DNA of 64,000 bases from Oscillospiraceae bacterium. Its GTDB lineage: Bacteria > Bacillota > Clostridia > Oscillospirales > Ruminococcaceae. The stretch spans positions 1-64,000 of the forward strand of contig JAGAZJ010000016.1 in the NCBI GenBank assembly GCA_018110925.1. Reading direction: 5' to 3'. Shown here one piece after another: positions 41,542-50,659 of this stretch (position 1 is the stretch's first letter; every line of letters begins with the position of its first letter). The notes under the pieces are model-generated. The model did no database searches, was not told where the DNA came from, and saw only the letters and a program-made list of their open reading frames with translations. The translations under genes were made by a program, and so were the position numbers.

Positions 41542-42486
41542 ATGAAAAACAATGGTACAAATACACCGTGCAGAGATGTGATGATAGGAACCTGGGCGTG
41601 GGGCGCAGGATACAACGGCTCTAAGATGATCTTCGGAAAAGGCTATGATGAAGCAGGGCTGAAAAACACTTTTGACAAAGCGGCGGCGTTGGGCTTTCTG
41701 AAATGGGATACCGCCGCTGTATACGGCATGGGCTCGTGTGAGAAGCTGCTCGGAAGATTTATACACAACAGAGAGGATATCTTCATTTCCACAAAATTTT
41801 TCCCGAACATGATTTTTAAAAGCGGAGCGCTTTTAAAGTCATTTGCTGAAAGCACCGGACGGCTCGGGATAAAATATGCGGATCTTTTCTGGATACATAA
41901 GCCCAATAATCTGCTCAAAAATCTGAATGAGGCAGTGCCGCTTATAAAAGACGGCAGGATAAGGTCGATCGGTATATCAAACGTCTCCTTGAGCGACATA
42001 AAGAATGCCGAAGAGTTACTTGACAAACATAAACTCAAGCTAGGTGCGGTACAAAATCATTTCAGCCTGCTGAGAAACGATCAGCAGCCGATCATAGACT
42101 ACTGCAAGCAACGGGGCATCACATATTATGCCTATATGGTGCTTGAACAGGGAGCGCTTGCGGGAAGGTACAGCGCAGAAAACCATTTCCCGACATTCTC
42201 GATGAGAAACCTTTCTTTCCCGAAGAGTAAATTCAAGAAGATAGAGGGGCTTCTCGATACGATGAAGGAGATAGCCGACAAACACGGTATCGACAGATCC
42301 CAGATACCGATACTCTGGGCAACAGCAAAGGGAGCTGTTCCGATAGTCGGTATCACAAAACCCTCCTATGCGGAAAAACTGGCAGATGCATTAAAGGTCA
42401 CTCTGTCAGGCGAAGAGATCGACAGACTGACAGAAGAAGCACGAAAGACGGGTATCCGTCAGCAGAGTTCATGGGAGCCGCAGTAA
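41542..42486 (+). CDS. Aldo/keto reductase
   Basis: 314 residues. NAD(P)H-dependent oxidoreductase of the AKR fold. The catalytic tetrad is visible: Asp in WDTAAVYG, Tyr in the same segment, Lys in FISTKFF, and His in DLFWIHKP. C-terminal cofactor-site stretch GAVPIVGITKP. RBS AGAGGAGGT. Transcribed away from the phosphatase gene. It could act on the aldehyde made by the NRPS, but only position suggests this; general carbonyl detoxification is equally possible. Confidence 0.88.
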   Translation: MKNNGTNTPCRDVMIGTWAWGAGYNGSKMIFGKGYDEAGLKNTFDKAAALGFLKWDTAAVYGMGSCEKLLGRFIHNREDIFISTKFFPNMIFKSGALLKSFAESTGRLGIKYADLFWIHKPNNLLKNLNEAVPLIKDGRIRSIGISNVSLSDIKNAEELLDKHKLKLGAVQNHFSLLRNDQQPIIDYCKQRGITYYAYMVLEQGALAGRYSAENHFPTFSMRNLSFPKSKFKKIEGLLDTMKEIADKHGIDRSQIPILWATAKGAVPIVGITKPSYAEKLADALKVTLSGEEIDRLTEEARKTGIRQQSSWEPQ

Positions 42487-42549
42487 CAAAGCCATAAACG
42501 GATACACGGCATCCGATCCCGGCATCACACATAAAAAGGAGCGGCAGAG

Positions 42550-43278
42550 ATGGATATTACAAAAAGGCTGTTTCCCATCGTTACAAACGAGACCCGTAAA
42601 TGCGGAGAGATACTGTATTATGCACAGAGCGGCATGACCTGTTATGTGCTGAGAGGCACGCATGGAGATCTTCTGATAGACACGGGATTGTTTCAGATAT
42701 GGAACGGGCTCGGCAAATGGCTCGGACAATATGATATAAAATATGTGCTTCTCACCCACGCCCATGCAGACCATGACTGGAATGCGGCCAGACTGCAAAA
42801 GGCAGGTGCTGAGATACTGCTTTCCGAGCATGACAAAGACCTGCGTCAGAATTATCTCTCCCAGAGAGTACAGCCGACAATGCCGAAATATACTTTTCGG
42901 AACTACACTCAGTGGATAAGCGGAAGCCTTTTCAACAGTCCTCATTACGATGCGGACATCTATATCGGCAGACAGGACAGGGCGCTTCTTCGGGGGCTGG
43001 GATTTGATGCGGATATCATACCTCTGCCCGGGCATACCTACGGGTCTGTCGGAGTGTGCAGCAACGGTGTTCTTTATTGCGGTGATGCTTTCACGGCGCT
43101 GTGGAAACGTCCCGACATCACACCTCACGCTGTCAGTCCCGGACTGATGAAAAGATCACTTGAACGGATAGTGAAGCTGTCACCCGAATGGTTAGCCTGC
43201 GGACACGGCTTGCCTGTACGGTTTGAGACCGCACTGCCTGTTATAGCGGAGTATATCGAGTCCAAAACGGTACACTGA
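42550..43278 (+). CDS. Metallo-beta-lactamase-fold hydrolase
   Basis: 242 residues. Zinc hydrolase fold with LLTHAHADHDWNA (HxHxDH), then LPGHTYGSVGV and CGDAFTA, and a final GHGLPV histidine. No signal peptide, so cytoplasmic. AAGGAG precedes the start. Lies 63 bases after the aldo/keto reductase and is probably co-transcribed. Glyoxalase II-like or lactonase activity are possible; substrate unknown. Confidence 0.88.
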   Translation: MDITKRLFPIVTNETRKCGEILYYAQSGMTCYVLRGTHGDLLIDTGLFQIWNGLGKWLGQYDIKYVLLTHAHADHDWNAARLQKAGAEILLSEHDKDLRQNYLSQRVQPTMPKYTFRNYTQWISGSLFNSPHYDADIYIGRQDRALLRGLGFDADIIPLPGHTYGSVGVCSNGVLYCGDAFTALWKRPDITPHAVSPGLMKRSLERIVKLSPEWLACGHGLPVRFETALPVIAEYIESKTVH

Positions 43279-43285
43279 CCAATCA

Positions 43286-43312
43286 GCGGTCGGTGTACCG
43301 CATCATTTTATA
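43286..43312 (+). terminator. Weak terminator after the metallo-hydrolase gene
   Basis: GCGGT, six-base loop, ACCGC, then ATCATTTTATATAT. Short stem, so modest support. Confidence 0.4.
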
Positions 43313-43351
43313 TATACACACATCAGGGAAAAGATAAATTATCCAAAGTCA

Positions 43352-43380
43352 TTGACAAAATGCCCGAAATATGAGATAAT
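43352..43380 (+). promoter_or_regulatory. Promoter of the gltX-iorAB-punA operon
   Basis: TTGACA (43352-43357), 17 bases, GATAAT (43375-43380). The leader of about 90 bases contains a palindrome ATCTGTATACAGAT. Confidence 0.8.
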
Positions 43381-43471
43381 GGTAGTTGTCGGCAAACTGC
43401 ACAGCGACAAAGAAATTTTCCGTCCGACTATCTGTATACAGATGCCGGAACGATGATAAAGGATAGATCAT

Positions 43472-45106
43472 ATGGATTACAAAGCACTTGCAGATTTTCT
43501 GTTTCCCGATGTCAAGGACACACCCGATGATATCGAGGCACGTTTCCCCGAAAGAGACCTCCCCGACGGCGCCTGTGTCACAAGGATAGGCCCCAGCCCC
43601 ACAGGGTTTGTACACCTCGGCAATCTCTACAACGCCATAATCGGCGAGCGCATCGCTCACCAGTCGGGCGGCGTTTTCTATCTCAGGATAGAGGATACCG
43701 ACAACAAGCGTGAGGTCGAGGGCGCAGTTGAAACGGTCATAAATGCAATGGACTATTTCGGAGTACACTTTGACGAGGGCGCTACCGCAGAGGGCGACAA
43801 CGGAAGCTACGGCCCCTACCGTCAGAGACAGAGAAAGGATATATACCACGTTTTTGCAAAGCTCCTGACAGAGAGAGGCCTTGCATATCCCTGTTTCATG
43901 ACCGCTGAGGAGATAGAGACTATCCGTGAACAGCAGACCGCCAAGAAGGAAAACCCGGGAGTATACGGCAGTTATGCAAAGTGCCGTGATATGTCCCTTG
44001 ATGAGATAAAGACAGAGATAGCCGCAGGCAAGGAATGGGTGCTCCGATTCAGGGGCGAAGAGACTGGCGAGACCATAACCGTTGACGATGCCATAAGAGG
44101 CAGGCTGGAGATGCCAAGGAACAATATGGATTTTGTTCTGTTAAAGAGCGACGGCATACCCACTTATCACTTTGCCCATGTCATAGACGACCACTTCATG
44201 CGCTCAACCCACGTTATCAGGGGCGAGGAGTGGATATCATCACTGCCGATGCACGTTGAGCTTTTCAACACCCTCGGCTGGAAGATGCCCGTATACTGCC
44301 ACACAGCCACACTTATGAAGATGGACGGTGCCAGCAAGAGAAAGCTCTCAAAACGCAAGGATCCCGAGCTCGCCCTCTCCTACTATCAGCAGGAGGGCAT
44401 AAGCAAGGATGCAATATGGGAATTCCTGCTCACTCTGCTCAACTCCAACTATGAGGAGTGGCGCATAGCAGACCCGGAGTCGGACTATCACGAGTTCCCG
44501 TACAGTCTTGACAAGATGTCCGTATCGGGCGCACTAGTGGATCTTGACAAACTGCGTGACATATCCAAGAACGTCATATGCCGTATGTCGTCTCAGCAGG
44601 TCTTTGACGGCTGGCTTGAATGGTGCAGCGAATATGATGCAGAGCAGGCGGCTCTCATAAGGAAATATCCCGAAAGGACCCTTGCCGCACTGGGCGTGGG
44701 CAGAGGCGGAAACAAGCCGAGACGTGACATAGAAACATGGAAGCAGGCCTGCACGTTCATGAGCTTCTACTATGACGAGACATTCAGTGTCACCGACGAG
44801 ATGCCCGAAGAATGTGATGCTGACACGGTTAAGGAATTCTTCACAAGGTATCTCGCTTCATACGACCATAACGATGACCCGACAGCATGGTTTGACAAGG
44901 TAAAGGCTATCACGGAGGATATGGGTTTTGCAGTAAAGCCCAAGGACTATAAGAAGTCCCCCGACAGCTACAAGGGCAGTATAGTGCATATCACGAATAT
45001 GCTGAGAATAGCACTGACAGGTCATGCAAATGCCCCCGACATATGGGAAGTGAGCCATGTGTTGGGCGAAGACATCACCCGTGACCGTCTTTCAAGATAT
45101 GCGTGA
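43472..45106 (+). CDS. gltX: Glutamyl-tRNA synthetase
   Basis: 544 residues, class I tRNA synthetase that charges tRNA-Glu (and possibly tRNA-Gln before amidation). Near residue 34 GPSPTGFVHLGNLYNA holds the HIGH signature (HLGN), RIEDTDNKREVEG follows, and KRKLSKRKD is the KMSKS loop. The C-terminal anticodon-binding part is longer than in E. coli but usual for Clostridia. First gene of an apparent operon with iorA, iorB, a small membrane protein and punA. Confidence 0.95.
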   Translation: MDYKALADFLFPDVKDTPDDIEARFPERDLPDGACVTRIGPSPTGFVHLGNLYNAIIGERIAHQSGGVFYLRIEDTDNKREVEGAVETVINAMDYFGVHFDEGATAEGDNGSYGPYRQRQRKDIYHVFAKLLTERGLAYPCFMTAEEIETIREQQTAKKENPGVYGSYAKCRDMSLDEIKTEIAAGKEWVLRFRGEETGETITVDDAIRGRLEMPRNNMDFVLLKSDGIPTYHFAHVIDDHFMRSTHVIRGEEWISSLPMHVELFNTLGWKMPVYCHTATLMKMDGASKRKLSKRKDPELALSYYQQEGISKDAIWEFLLTLLNSNYEEWRIADPESDYHEFPYSLDKMSVSGALVDLDKLRDISKNVICRMSSQQVFDGWLEWCSEYDAEQAALIRKYPERTLAALGVGRGGNKPRRDIETWKQACTFMSFYYDETFSVTDEMPEECDADTVKEFFTRYLASYDHNDDPTAWFDKVKAITEDMGFAVKPKDYKKSPDSYKGSIVHITNMLRIALTGHANAPDIWEVSHVLGEDITRDRLSRYA

Positions 45107-45141
45107 TACCTGAAACAGAGCTTTGATTTGGAGGAATTACA

Positions 45142-46890
45142 ATGAAACTTATGCTGGGAAACCAGGCTGTGGCAAGAGGTCTGTATGAAGCGGGAGTTGA
45201 CGTTGTATCGTCATACCCCGGTACACCGAGCACAGAGATAACCGAGTTTGCCGCAAAATATGACGAGATGCATTCCGAGTGGGCGCCCAACGAGAAGGTA
45301 GCCGCCGAGGTTGCTATCGGCGCGAGCATAGGCGGAGCAAGGTCATTCTGCGGAATGAAGCACGTCGGTCTGAACGTTGCCGCCGACCCCCTCTTTACTG
45401 CGGCCTACACAGGCGTGAACGGCGGATTTGTACTGGCGGTCGCAGATGACCCCGGTATGCATTCATCACAGAACGAGCAGGACAGCCGCCATTATGCCAT
45501 AGCATCAAAGGTCGCCATGGTAGAGCCGTCCGATTCGGGTGAGTGCAAAGAATTCACAAAAATGGCATACGACCTTTCAGAAAAGTTCGACACCCCCGTT
45601 ATACTCCGTCTTTCCACAAGAGTTGCCCATTCACAGAGCATAGTCGAGGAATGTGACAGAGTACAGCATGACACGGGCGCATATGAGAAGCACCCCGAAA
45701 AGTATGTCATGATGCCTGCTTATGCACGCCCCAAGCATATATTTGTCGAGGAGCGCACCGCAAAGCTCAGGGAATACGCTGAGAACTGCCCGTTCAACCG
45801 CATAGAATGGGGATCTGATGAAATAGGCGTGATAACCTCCGGCATATCCTATCAGTACGCAAAGGAAGCACTGGGCGACAGGGCAAGCTACCTGAAGCTC
45901 GGCCTTGTAAATCCCCTGCCCGAAAAGATGATAAAGGACTTTGCCGCAAAGGTAAAAAAGGTCTACGTAATAGAGGAGCTTGACGATGTGATAGAGACAC
46001 ATTGCAGAAAGCTCGGCATAGACGTTGTGGGCAAGGAGCTTTTCACGTTCATCGGTGAGTATTCACAGAGCTATATAAAAGGCAAGATATTCGGTGAAAA
46101 GGATGAGTTCGACACATACCCCGCAGAGGTGCCTGTAAGACCTCCCGTAATGTGTGCCGGATGTCCCCACAGAGGGCTGTTCTTCATACTCAAGAAGCTG
46201 GGTGTTATGGTCAGCGGCGACATAGGCTGCTATACCCTCGGCGCCGCCGCTCCCCTGAGTGCGATAGATACCACGGTCTGCATGGGTGCGTCTGTCAGCG
46301 GTCTGCACGGCTTCAACCTTGCAAGAAAGGGCGAGTATGAGGGCAAGGCAGTTGCCGTCATAGGCGACTCCACATTCATCCACTCCGGCATCACAGGTCT
46401 TATTAACATAGCGTACAATGCGACAAATTCCACTGTCATAGTCCTTGATAACTCCATCACGGGCATGACAGGTCATCAGAACAATCCCGCAAACGGCTTC
46501 AACATCAAGGGCGAGCCTGCTTCCGCTGTCAGCATAGAGGCTGTATGCCGTGCTGTCGGTATAGACAGGGTCAGAGTCGTTGACCCCAACAACCTGGCTG
46601 AGACAGAAGCAGTCATAAAGGAAGAGCTTGCCGCAGCGGCACCCTCTGTCATAATCACCAGAAGGCCCTGCGCACTGCTCAAATCCGTAAAGCACAATCC
46701 TCCCGTACACGTTGACACAGAGAAATGCCGCTCCTGCAAGGCCTGCATGAAGATAGGATGTCCTGCTATCTCGATGTCCACAGGCAAGGCAAGGATAGAC
46801 ACCACTCTTTGCGTGGGCTGCGGCCTTTGCGAACAGCTCTGCCGTTTTGATGCAATAGGCTATCAGTTCTGCGGCACTGCCACTGACTAA
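45142..46890 (+). CDS. iorA: Indolepyruvate:ferredoxin oxidoreductase, alpha subunit
   Basis: 582 residues. With IorB it oxidises aryl-2-oxo acids (from Trp, Tyr, Phe) to aryl-acyl-CoA, reducing ferredoxin; in gut anaerobes it often runs toward amino acid synthesis. The N-terminus has the pyrimidine-binding SYPGTPSTEITEFA. The TPP-binding part has GDIGCYTLG and GDSTFIHSGITG. The C-terminal ferredoxin-like domain has two 4Fe-4S clusters, CRSCKACMKIGCP and CVGCGLCEQLC. GGAGG precedes the start. Confidence 0.96.
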   Translation: MKLMLGNQAVARGLYEAGVDVVSSYPGTPSTEITEFAAKYDEMHSEWAPNEKVAAEVAIGASIGGARSFCGMKHVGLNVAADPLFTAAYTGVNGGFVLAVADDPGMHSSQNEQDSRHYAIASKVAMVEPSDSGECKEFTKMAYDLSEKFDTPVILRLSTRVAHSQSIVEECDRVQHDTGAYEKHPEKYVMMPAYARPKHIFVEERTAKLREYAENCPFNRIEWGSDEIGVITSGISYQYAKEALGDRASYLKLGLVNPLPEKMIKDFAAKVKKVYVIEELDDVIETHCRKLGIDVVGKELFTFIGEYSQSYIKGKIFGEKDEFDTYPAEVPVRPPVMCAGCPHRGLFFILKKLGVMVSGDIGCYTLGAAAPLSAIDTTVCMGASVSGLHGFNLARKGEYEGKAVAVIGDSTFIHSGITGLINIAYNATNSTVIVLDNSITGMTGHQNNPANGFNIKGEPASAVSIEAVCRAVGIDRVRVVDPNNLAETEAVIKEELAAAAPSVIITRRPCALLKSVKHNPPVHVDTEKCRSCKACMKIGCPAISMSTGKARIDTTLCVGCGLCEQLCRFDAIGYQFCGTATD

Positions 46891-46905
46891 TTTCTGAAAG
46901 GATCT

Positions 46906-47487
46906 ATGGATATGACTCGATCAATAATGATAGTAGGTGTAGGCGGTCAGGGCACTTTGCTTGCAAGCCGCATGATAGGCAGTGTACTGCTCTCGCAGGG
47001 CTTTGACGTCAAGGTGAGCGAAGTACACGGGATGAGTCAGAGAGGCGGCTCGGTAGTCACCTATGTAAAATACGGCGAGGACGTTGCCTCTCCCGTTATA
47101 GAAAAGGGACAGGCGGATATGATAATATCCTTTGAAGCGCTCGAAGCGGCACGCTGGGTATCGTTCCTCAAAAAGGGCGGCAGGATAGTCACCAACACAC
47201 AGCAGATAGAGCCCATGCCCGTAATAACGGGTGCGGCCGAGTATCCCGCAGATATAGTTGAGAACATAAGGGCGCTCGGCATTGATGTGACCGCTCTCGA
47301 TGCCCTCTCACTCGCTGAGGAGGCAGGCACTTCAAGGGCAGTGAACGTCGTGCTCATGGGAGTGGTATCAAATATGCTCGGCATTGATGAAGCCGCATGG
47401 ACAAAGGCACTTGAGGAATGTGTGCCCAAAAAGGTCATCGAGGTCAACAGGAAGGCTTTTGCTCTCGGAAGGGCAGTAAGGATATAA
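46906..47487 (+). CDS. iorB: Indolepyruvate:ferredoxin oxidoreductase, beta subunit
   Basis: 193 residues. Gamma-type domain of 2-oxoacid:ferredoxin oxidoreductases. MIVGVGGQGTLLASRMIG and EVHGMSQRGGSVVTYVKYG are the hallmark motifs. Fifteen bases after iorA; the pair is the usual two-subunit enzyme. Confidence 0.96.
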   Translation: MDMTRSIMIVGVGGQGTLLASRMIGSVLLSQGFDVKVSEVHGMSQRGGSVVTYVKYGEDVASPVIEKGQADMIISFEALEAARWVSFLKKGGRIVTNTQQIEPMPVITGAAEYPADIVENIRALGIDVTALDALSLAEEAGTSRAVNVVLMGVVSNMLGIDEAAWTKALEECVPKKVIEVNRKAFALGRAVRI

Positions 47488-47488
47488 C

Positions 47489-47932
47489 ATGACTAAGACA
47501 AAAAAAGCAGGCAAGGCACTTGCGGGTCTTGTTCTGCTGCTTACAGCCGTGACAGGCGGTGCATCCTGGTATCTGGGCGGTCAGACAAGGGCTGTGGAGA
47601 AATACTGCGCCAGCCTTGCCTCGGGCAATCTGGGCGATTATCAGTCGGTTACGGAGGATACCAGCTTCACCGACAGGGATGTATTCAAGACGGATATGAG
47701 ACAGGTGCTCAATAAGAGCGGGAACTTCTCAGACCTTGAAGAAAACGACGTTATAGGCTCTGACACCGATGTCAGGGAGCATATCTGCATAACGCCCGAA
47801 CAATGGATATGCACGGCGGATATAGAGTATTTCTGCAAGGATATGAGCCTTACCTGCACAGAGAAATTCACCATGGTGTTCAGAAACGGCAGATGGATCA
47901 TCACGGACACAGGTCTTGATGATATGGAATGA
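47489..47932 (+). CDS. Small membrane-anchored hypothetical protein
   Basis: 147 residues. One hydrophobic helix at about 9-30 (AGKALAGLVLLLTAVTGGAS) after a basic start, then an outside domain with a Cys-containing strand region (EYFCKDMSLTCTEKFTMVF) ending RWIITDTGLDDME. This looks like a small NTF2-like or DUF4878-type secreted fold, but that is only an impression. It begins one base after iorB, so it is co-transcribed. Confidence 0.7.
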   Translation: MTKTKKAGKALAGLVLLLTAVTGGASWYLGGQTRAVEKYCASLASGNLGDYQSVTEDTSFTDRDVFKTDMRQVLNKSGNFSDLEENDVIGSDTDVREHICITPEQWICTADIEYFCKDMSLTCTEKFTMVFRNGRWIITDTGLDDME

Positions 47933-47941
47933 GGTGCATTT

Positions 47942-48760
47942 ATGAGCGTGCTTGATGAGATCACCGCTGAGATACGCAGACGGACAGACTTCTCCCCAAA
48001 GACAGGCATAGTGCTCGGCACGGGTCTGGGAGCGCTGGCTGACGAGATAGACGCAGTTTGCAGGATACCGTACCGTGAACTGGAGGGTTTCCCCGTTTCG
48101 ACCGCCGAGGGACACAAGGGGGAATATATCTTCGGATATATAAACGACGTACCCGTCGTGCTTATGAACGGCCGTGTACACTACTATGAGGGGTATCTGA
48201 TGGAGCAGGTGGTGCTTCCCGTGCGCATACTCGGCAAGCTGGGTGTGAAAACGGTGATACTCACCAACGCCGCAGGCGGTCTCAACAGGTCTTACCATGC
48301 AGGCACGATAATGTGTATAAAGGATCACAACACCGCTTTCATCCCCTCGCCGCTGATAGGAAAGAACGACGATTCTCTCGGCACACGCTTCCCCGATATG
48401 AGCAGGGTATATGACAGACATCTCATAGAGCTTCTGCACGAAACGGCGGCAGAGCAGGGTACGGAGCTGGAAGACGGCATTTATCTTCAGATAACGGGGC
48501 CTGCCTTTGAAACGCCCTGTGAGTCAGCCATGTTTGCGGCTCTCGGTGCAGATGCCGTGGGCATGAGCACCGCCTGTGAGGCGCAGGCGCTCAGGCACAT
48601 GGGCATAAATGTGCTCGGCATAAGCTGTATAACGGATATGGCGATAGACAATGAAGATACCGTGACCACCCATGAGGAGGTACAGCGCATTGCCAATGAA
48701 TCGGGTCAGAAACTTCTTGATCTGGTCAAGGGCACTGTTGTGAAGATTGAAAATGAATAA
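47942..48760 (+). CDS. punA: Purine nucleoside phosphorylase, trimeric type
   Basis: 272 residues. Splits inosine or guanosine with phosphate for purine salvage. Phosphate loop GIVLGTGLGALADEI, GFPVSTAEGHKGEYIFG, LMNGRVHYYEGY, TNAAGGLN, and GMSTACEAQALRHMG are the family blocks of the PNP (PunA) group. GAGGTG precedes the start. Last gene of the gltX operon. Confidence 0.95.
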   Translation: MSVLDEITAEIRRRTDFSPKTGIVLGTGLGALADEIDAVCRIPYRELEGFPVSTAEGHKGEYIFGYINDVPVVLMNGRVHYYEGYLMEQVVLPVRILGKLGVKTVILTNAAGGLNRSYHAGTIMCIKDHNTAFIPSPLIGKNDDSLGTRFPDMSRVYDRHLIELLHETAAEQGTELEDGIYLQITGPAFETPCESAMFAALGADAVGMSTACEAQALRHMGINVLGISCITDMAIDNEDTVTTHEEVQRIANESGQKLLDLVKGTVVKIENE

Positions 48761-48763
48761 ATC

Positions 48764-48807
48764 ATGCCCCCGAAGCACTATAAAAGTAACAGTGCTCCGG
48801 GGGCATC
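48764..48807 (+). terminator. Hairpin between punA and the solute-binding protein gene
   Basis: ATGCCCCCGAAGCACT and AGTGCTCCGGGGGCAT pair around a 12-base loop. No good T-run, so it may be a bidirectional stop or a repeat; a similar hairpin occurs at 54263-54292. Confidence 0.5.
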
Positions 48808-48832
48808 GTGTCAATCAGGACTTATATGTATA

Positions 48833-50239
48833 TCAGAAATTGTCCTTTATCTGCTGATTGAGTGCTTCAATCTCGGTCTCGACTGCGGGAGTGATCTCGT
48901 CTCTTGTGGTAGCCCAGTCCTTGCCGTTGTAGGAAGCGTCCTTTATGGGGTTATGTACAAGGTCATAGATATCGGAGGAACAGCCTGCATAGAAGTCTAT
49001 GACGGGGTTCTCATTTGTAAGCTCCTTGGTCTTGTGCCACATATCTATCATCTCATCTGTCCAGCCGTAGTCCTCACGGTACTGCTTTTCGGCGATAGCC
49101 TGACCGTTCTCGTCGCCGACAGCTATGAGCTTGCACTTCATGAAGGCAGCCGCACCCTCGGGATTGGGAGCGCCCTTGCAAAGCGCATAAGCATCCACGC
49201 CTGAGGGCAGATAGTACTTATCAGCCTCGGGATCCTTAGGCATGGGAACGAACATTATCTCGCCCTCTGCGCCGAACTTGGAAAGGTCAGTCTCGTAAAG
49301 GCACCATACGCCGCAGGGATAGAACAGTGTCGTGCCCTCGGCTATTCTCTGGGGCTGCTCCACCCAGTCATATTCAGCCTTGGGAAGAGGGAGCTGATTC
49401 TTGTTCATGTCGAGCATAAGATTCTCACAGCGCTCCATCTCGGTGCTCATGAGATTGCTCTTGATAACGCCGTCCTCAACGTCGATAACAGGCTTGCCCG
49501 TGGTGAGGAGCAGGTTTATCTCAAACCACCAGCCGTCAAAGCCGTACTTCTTCTCATCGGGATCCGAGAACTGCATACACATATCCTTGAATGCGTTCCA
49601 GTCCCACTTGCCCTCGTCAAGAAGCTCAGCAGGATCTGGCAGGCCGTTCTCCTCAATGACACGCTTGTTATATATACATACACAGCCGGCGTCGGTAGAT
49701 ACTACCGATACATAGTGCTTACCGCCAAGCATATGGTCGTCAGAGAGTTTCTTTGCACCGACTGTCCAGAGGTCGCTGTCAAAATCGAGATAGTCGTCAA
49801 AGGGCTCGAACATACCCGAGATAGCCTTGCCGGGGAATGTATCCAGGTCAGCTGCCGGGAAAAGGTCGGGGGATGTGCCGCCCAGCACCTGTGTGGAAAG
49901 GTCGCTGTATCTTGTTTCGTATGTGGTGGGGATAAGCTCTATCTTACCACCGTACTTGGTCTCAAAAAGCTCCAGCTCGACCGACTTGGGCTTGCCGTTT
50001 GCAGGGTTGAGATCCCAGAATGAGAGCCACTTTACGGTGCCGACAGATGTGTTCTCCTCCTCATCGCCCGTGTCCATCTCGGCAACGATGTTTGCATCCT
50101 CCTCGTCGAGCTGCTTGGGCTCGGTAGCCGCTGTGGTCGCTGCTGTTGTAGTCTGCTCGGTAGTGCCGCCGGATGCGCACGCTGTCATTGATGATGCTAC
50201 TGTTACTGCTGCAAATATAGCTGCAAGTCTTTTCTTCAT
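48833..50239 (-). CDS. ABC transporter solute-binding lipoprotein (family 1)
   Basis: 468 residues. Signal peptide with lipobox SMTAC at about residue 22, so a membrane-anchored surface lipoprotein. An acidic and Thr-rich linker follows, then a periplasmic-binding-type fold with TPDLFPAADLDTFPG, DYLDFDSDLW and FFYP-type aromatic stretches typical of sugar-binding family 1 proteins. No permease or ATPase gene lies next to it, so it is an orphan. Ribosome site GAGGAGG. Its leader contains copy B of the structured element. Confidence 0.88.
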   Translation of the reverse strand: MKKRLAAIFAAVTVASSMTACASGGTTEQTTTAATTAATEPKQLDEEDANIVAEMDTGDEEENTSVGTVKWLSFWDLNPANGKPKSVELELFETKYGGKIELIPTTYETRYSDLSTQVLGGTSPDLFPAADLDTFPGKAISGMFEPFDDYLDFDSDLWTVGAKKLSDDHMLGGKHYVSVVSTDAGCVCIYNKRVIEENGLPDPAELLDEGKWDWNAFKDMCMQFSDPDEKKYGFDGWWFEINLLLTTGKPVIDVEDGVIKSNLMSTEMERCENLMLDMNKNQLPLPKAEYDWVEQPQRIAEGTTLFYPCGVWCLYETDLSKFGAEGEIMFVPMPKDPEADKYYLPSGVDAYALCKGAPNPEGAAAFMKCKLIAVGDENGQAIAEKQYREDYGWTDEMIDMWHKTKELTNENPVIDFYAGCSSDIYDLVHNPIKDASYNGKDWATTRDEITPAVETEIEALNQQIKDNF

Positions 50240-50338
50240 ACTGTTTCCTCCTCATATTGTTCTCCCCGTCCGCAGTTCTTACCTTGTCGGGAAGATGTAT
50301 CCTTGCCGTCACGTTCTCCACGGGGACGGAAGCGGTTC

Positions 50339-50429
50339 ATACTGATTTCTGACGATGAGCTGACTGGGAACAAGCCGCAAATGCTTTATCATCCGGCATG
50401 AAGCTTGAAGATCGTCTGCACATCGAGAA
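50339..50429 (-). ncRNA. Candidate structured RNA element, copy B (strand uncertain)
   Basis: Shares blocks with copy A at 13562-13655. The outer stem joins 50353-50364 with 50414-50425 (ten of twelve positions pair), and CAAG 50371-50374 pairs with CTTG 50404-50407. Relative to copy A, two central stem pairs change A-T and T-A to G-C and C-G, so pairing is kept. About 100 bases before the solute-binding gene on the minus strand. Confidence 0.5.
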
Positions 50430-50564
50430 AGGATCGGTATTATTGCTCTTTACAGCTATAACATATCACAAACAGGCATAAAGGTATATCAGATTTTTGA
50501 TTAAAATATCATACGGATGATATGTTTCGGCGTGCTAAGCATTTTCAGCTCACAAAACACGATA

Positions 50565-50593
50565 TTGACACAGGGGAAAAAAAGTGATACTAT
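50565..50593 (+). promoter_or_regulatory. Promoter of the EAL-domain protein gene
   Basis: TTGACA (50565-50570), 17 bases, TACTAT (50588-50593). TATAAT also occurs at 50591 but at a 20-base spacing. Confidence 0.55.
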
Positions 50594-50659
50594 AATAATA
50601 ACGGTACGCACGGCGCCGTTCATGACCATGCCGCAGATGCAGATAAGGAGTGACAGACT

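Larger units (their letters stand above)
50240..50659. other. Divergent intergenic region with structured element copy B
   Basis: No protein gene. It holds the binding-protein leader (with a CCGTC...GACGG hairpin near 50307-50329), the element at 50339-50429, and the plus-strand promoter of the EAL protein. Confidence 0.55.

Noticed and set aside
43381-43471. T-box or other riboswitch in the gltX leader
   Set aside because: The leader is only about 90 bases and lacks a T-box sequence or antiterminator; only a small palindrome is seen.
50430-50659. c-di-GMP riboswitch before the EAL gene
   Set aside because: No GEMM-type core sequences were found in either strand of this leader.
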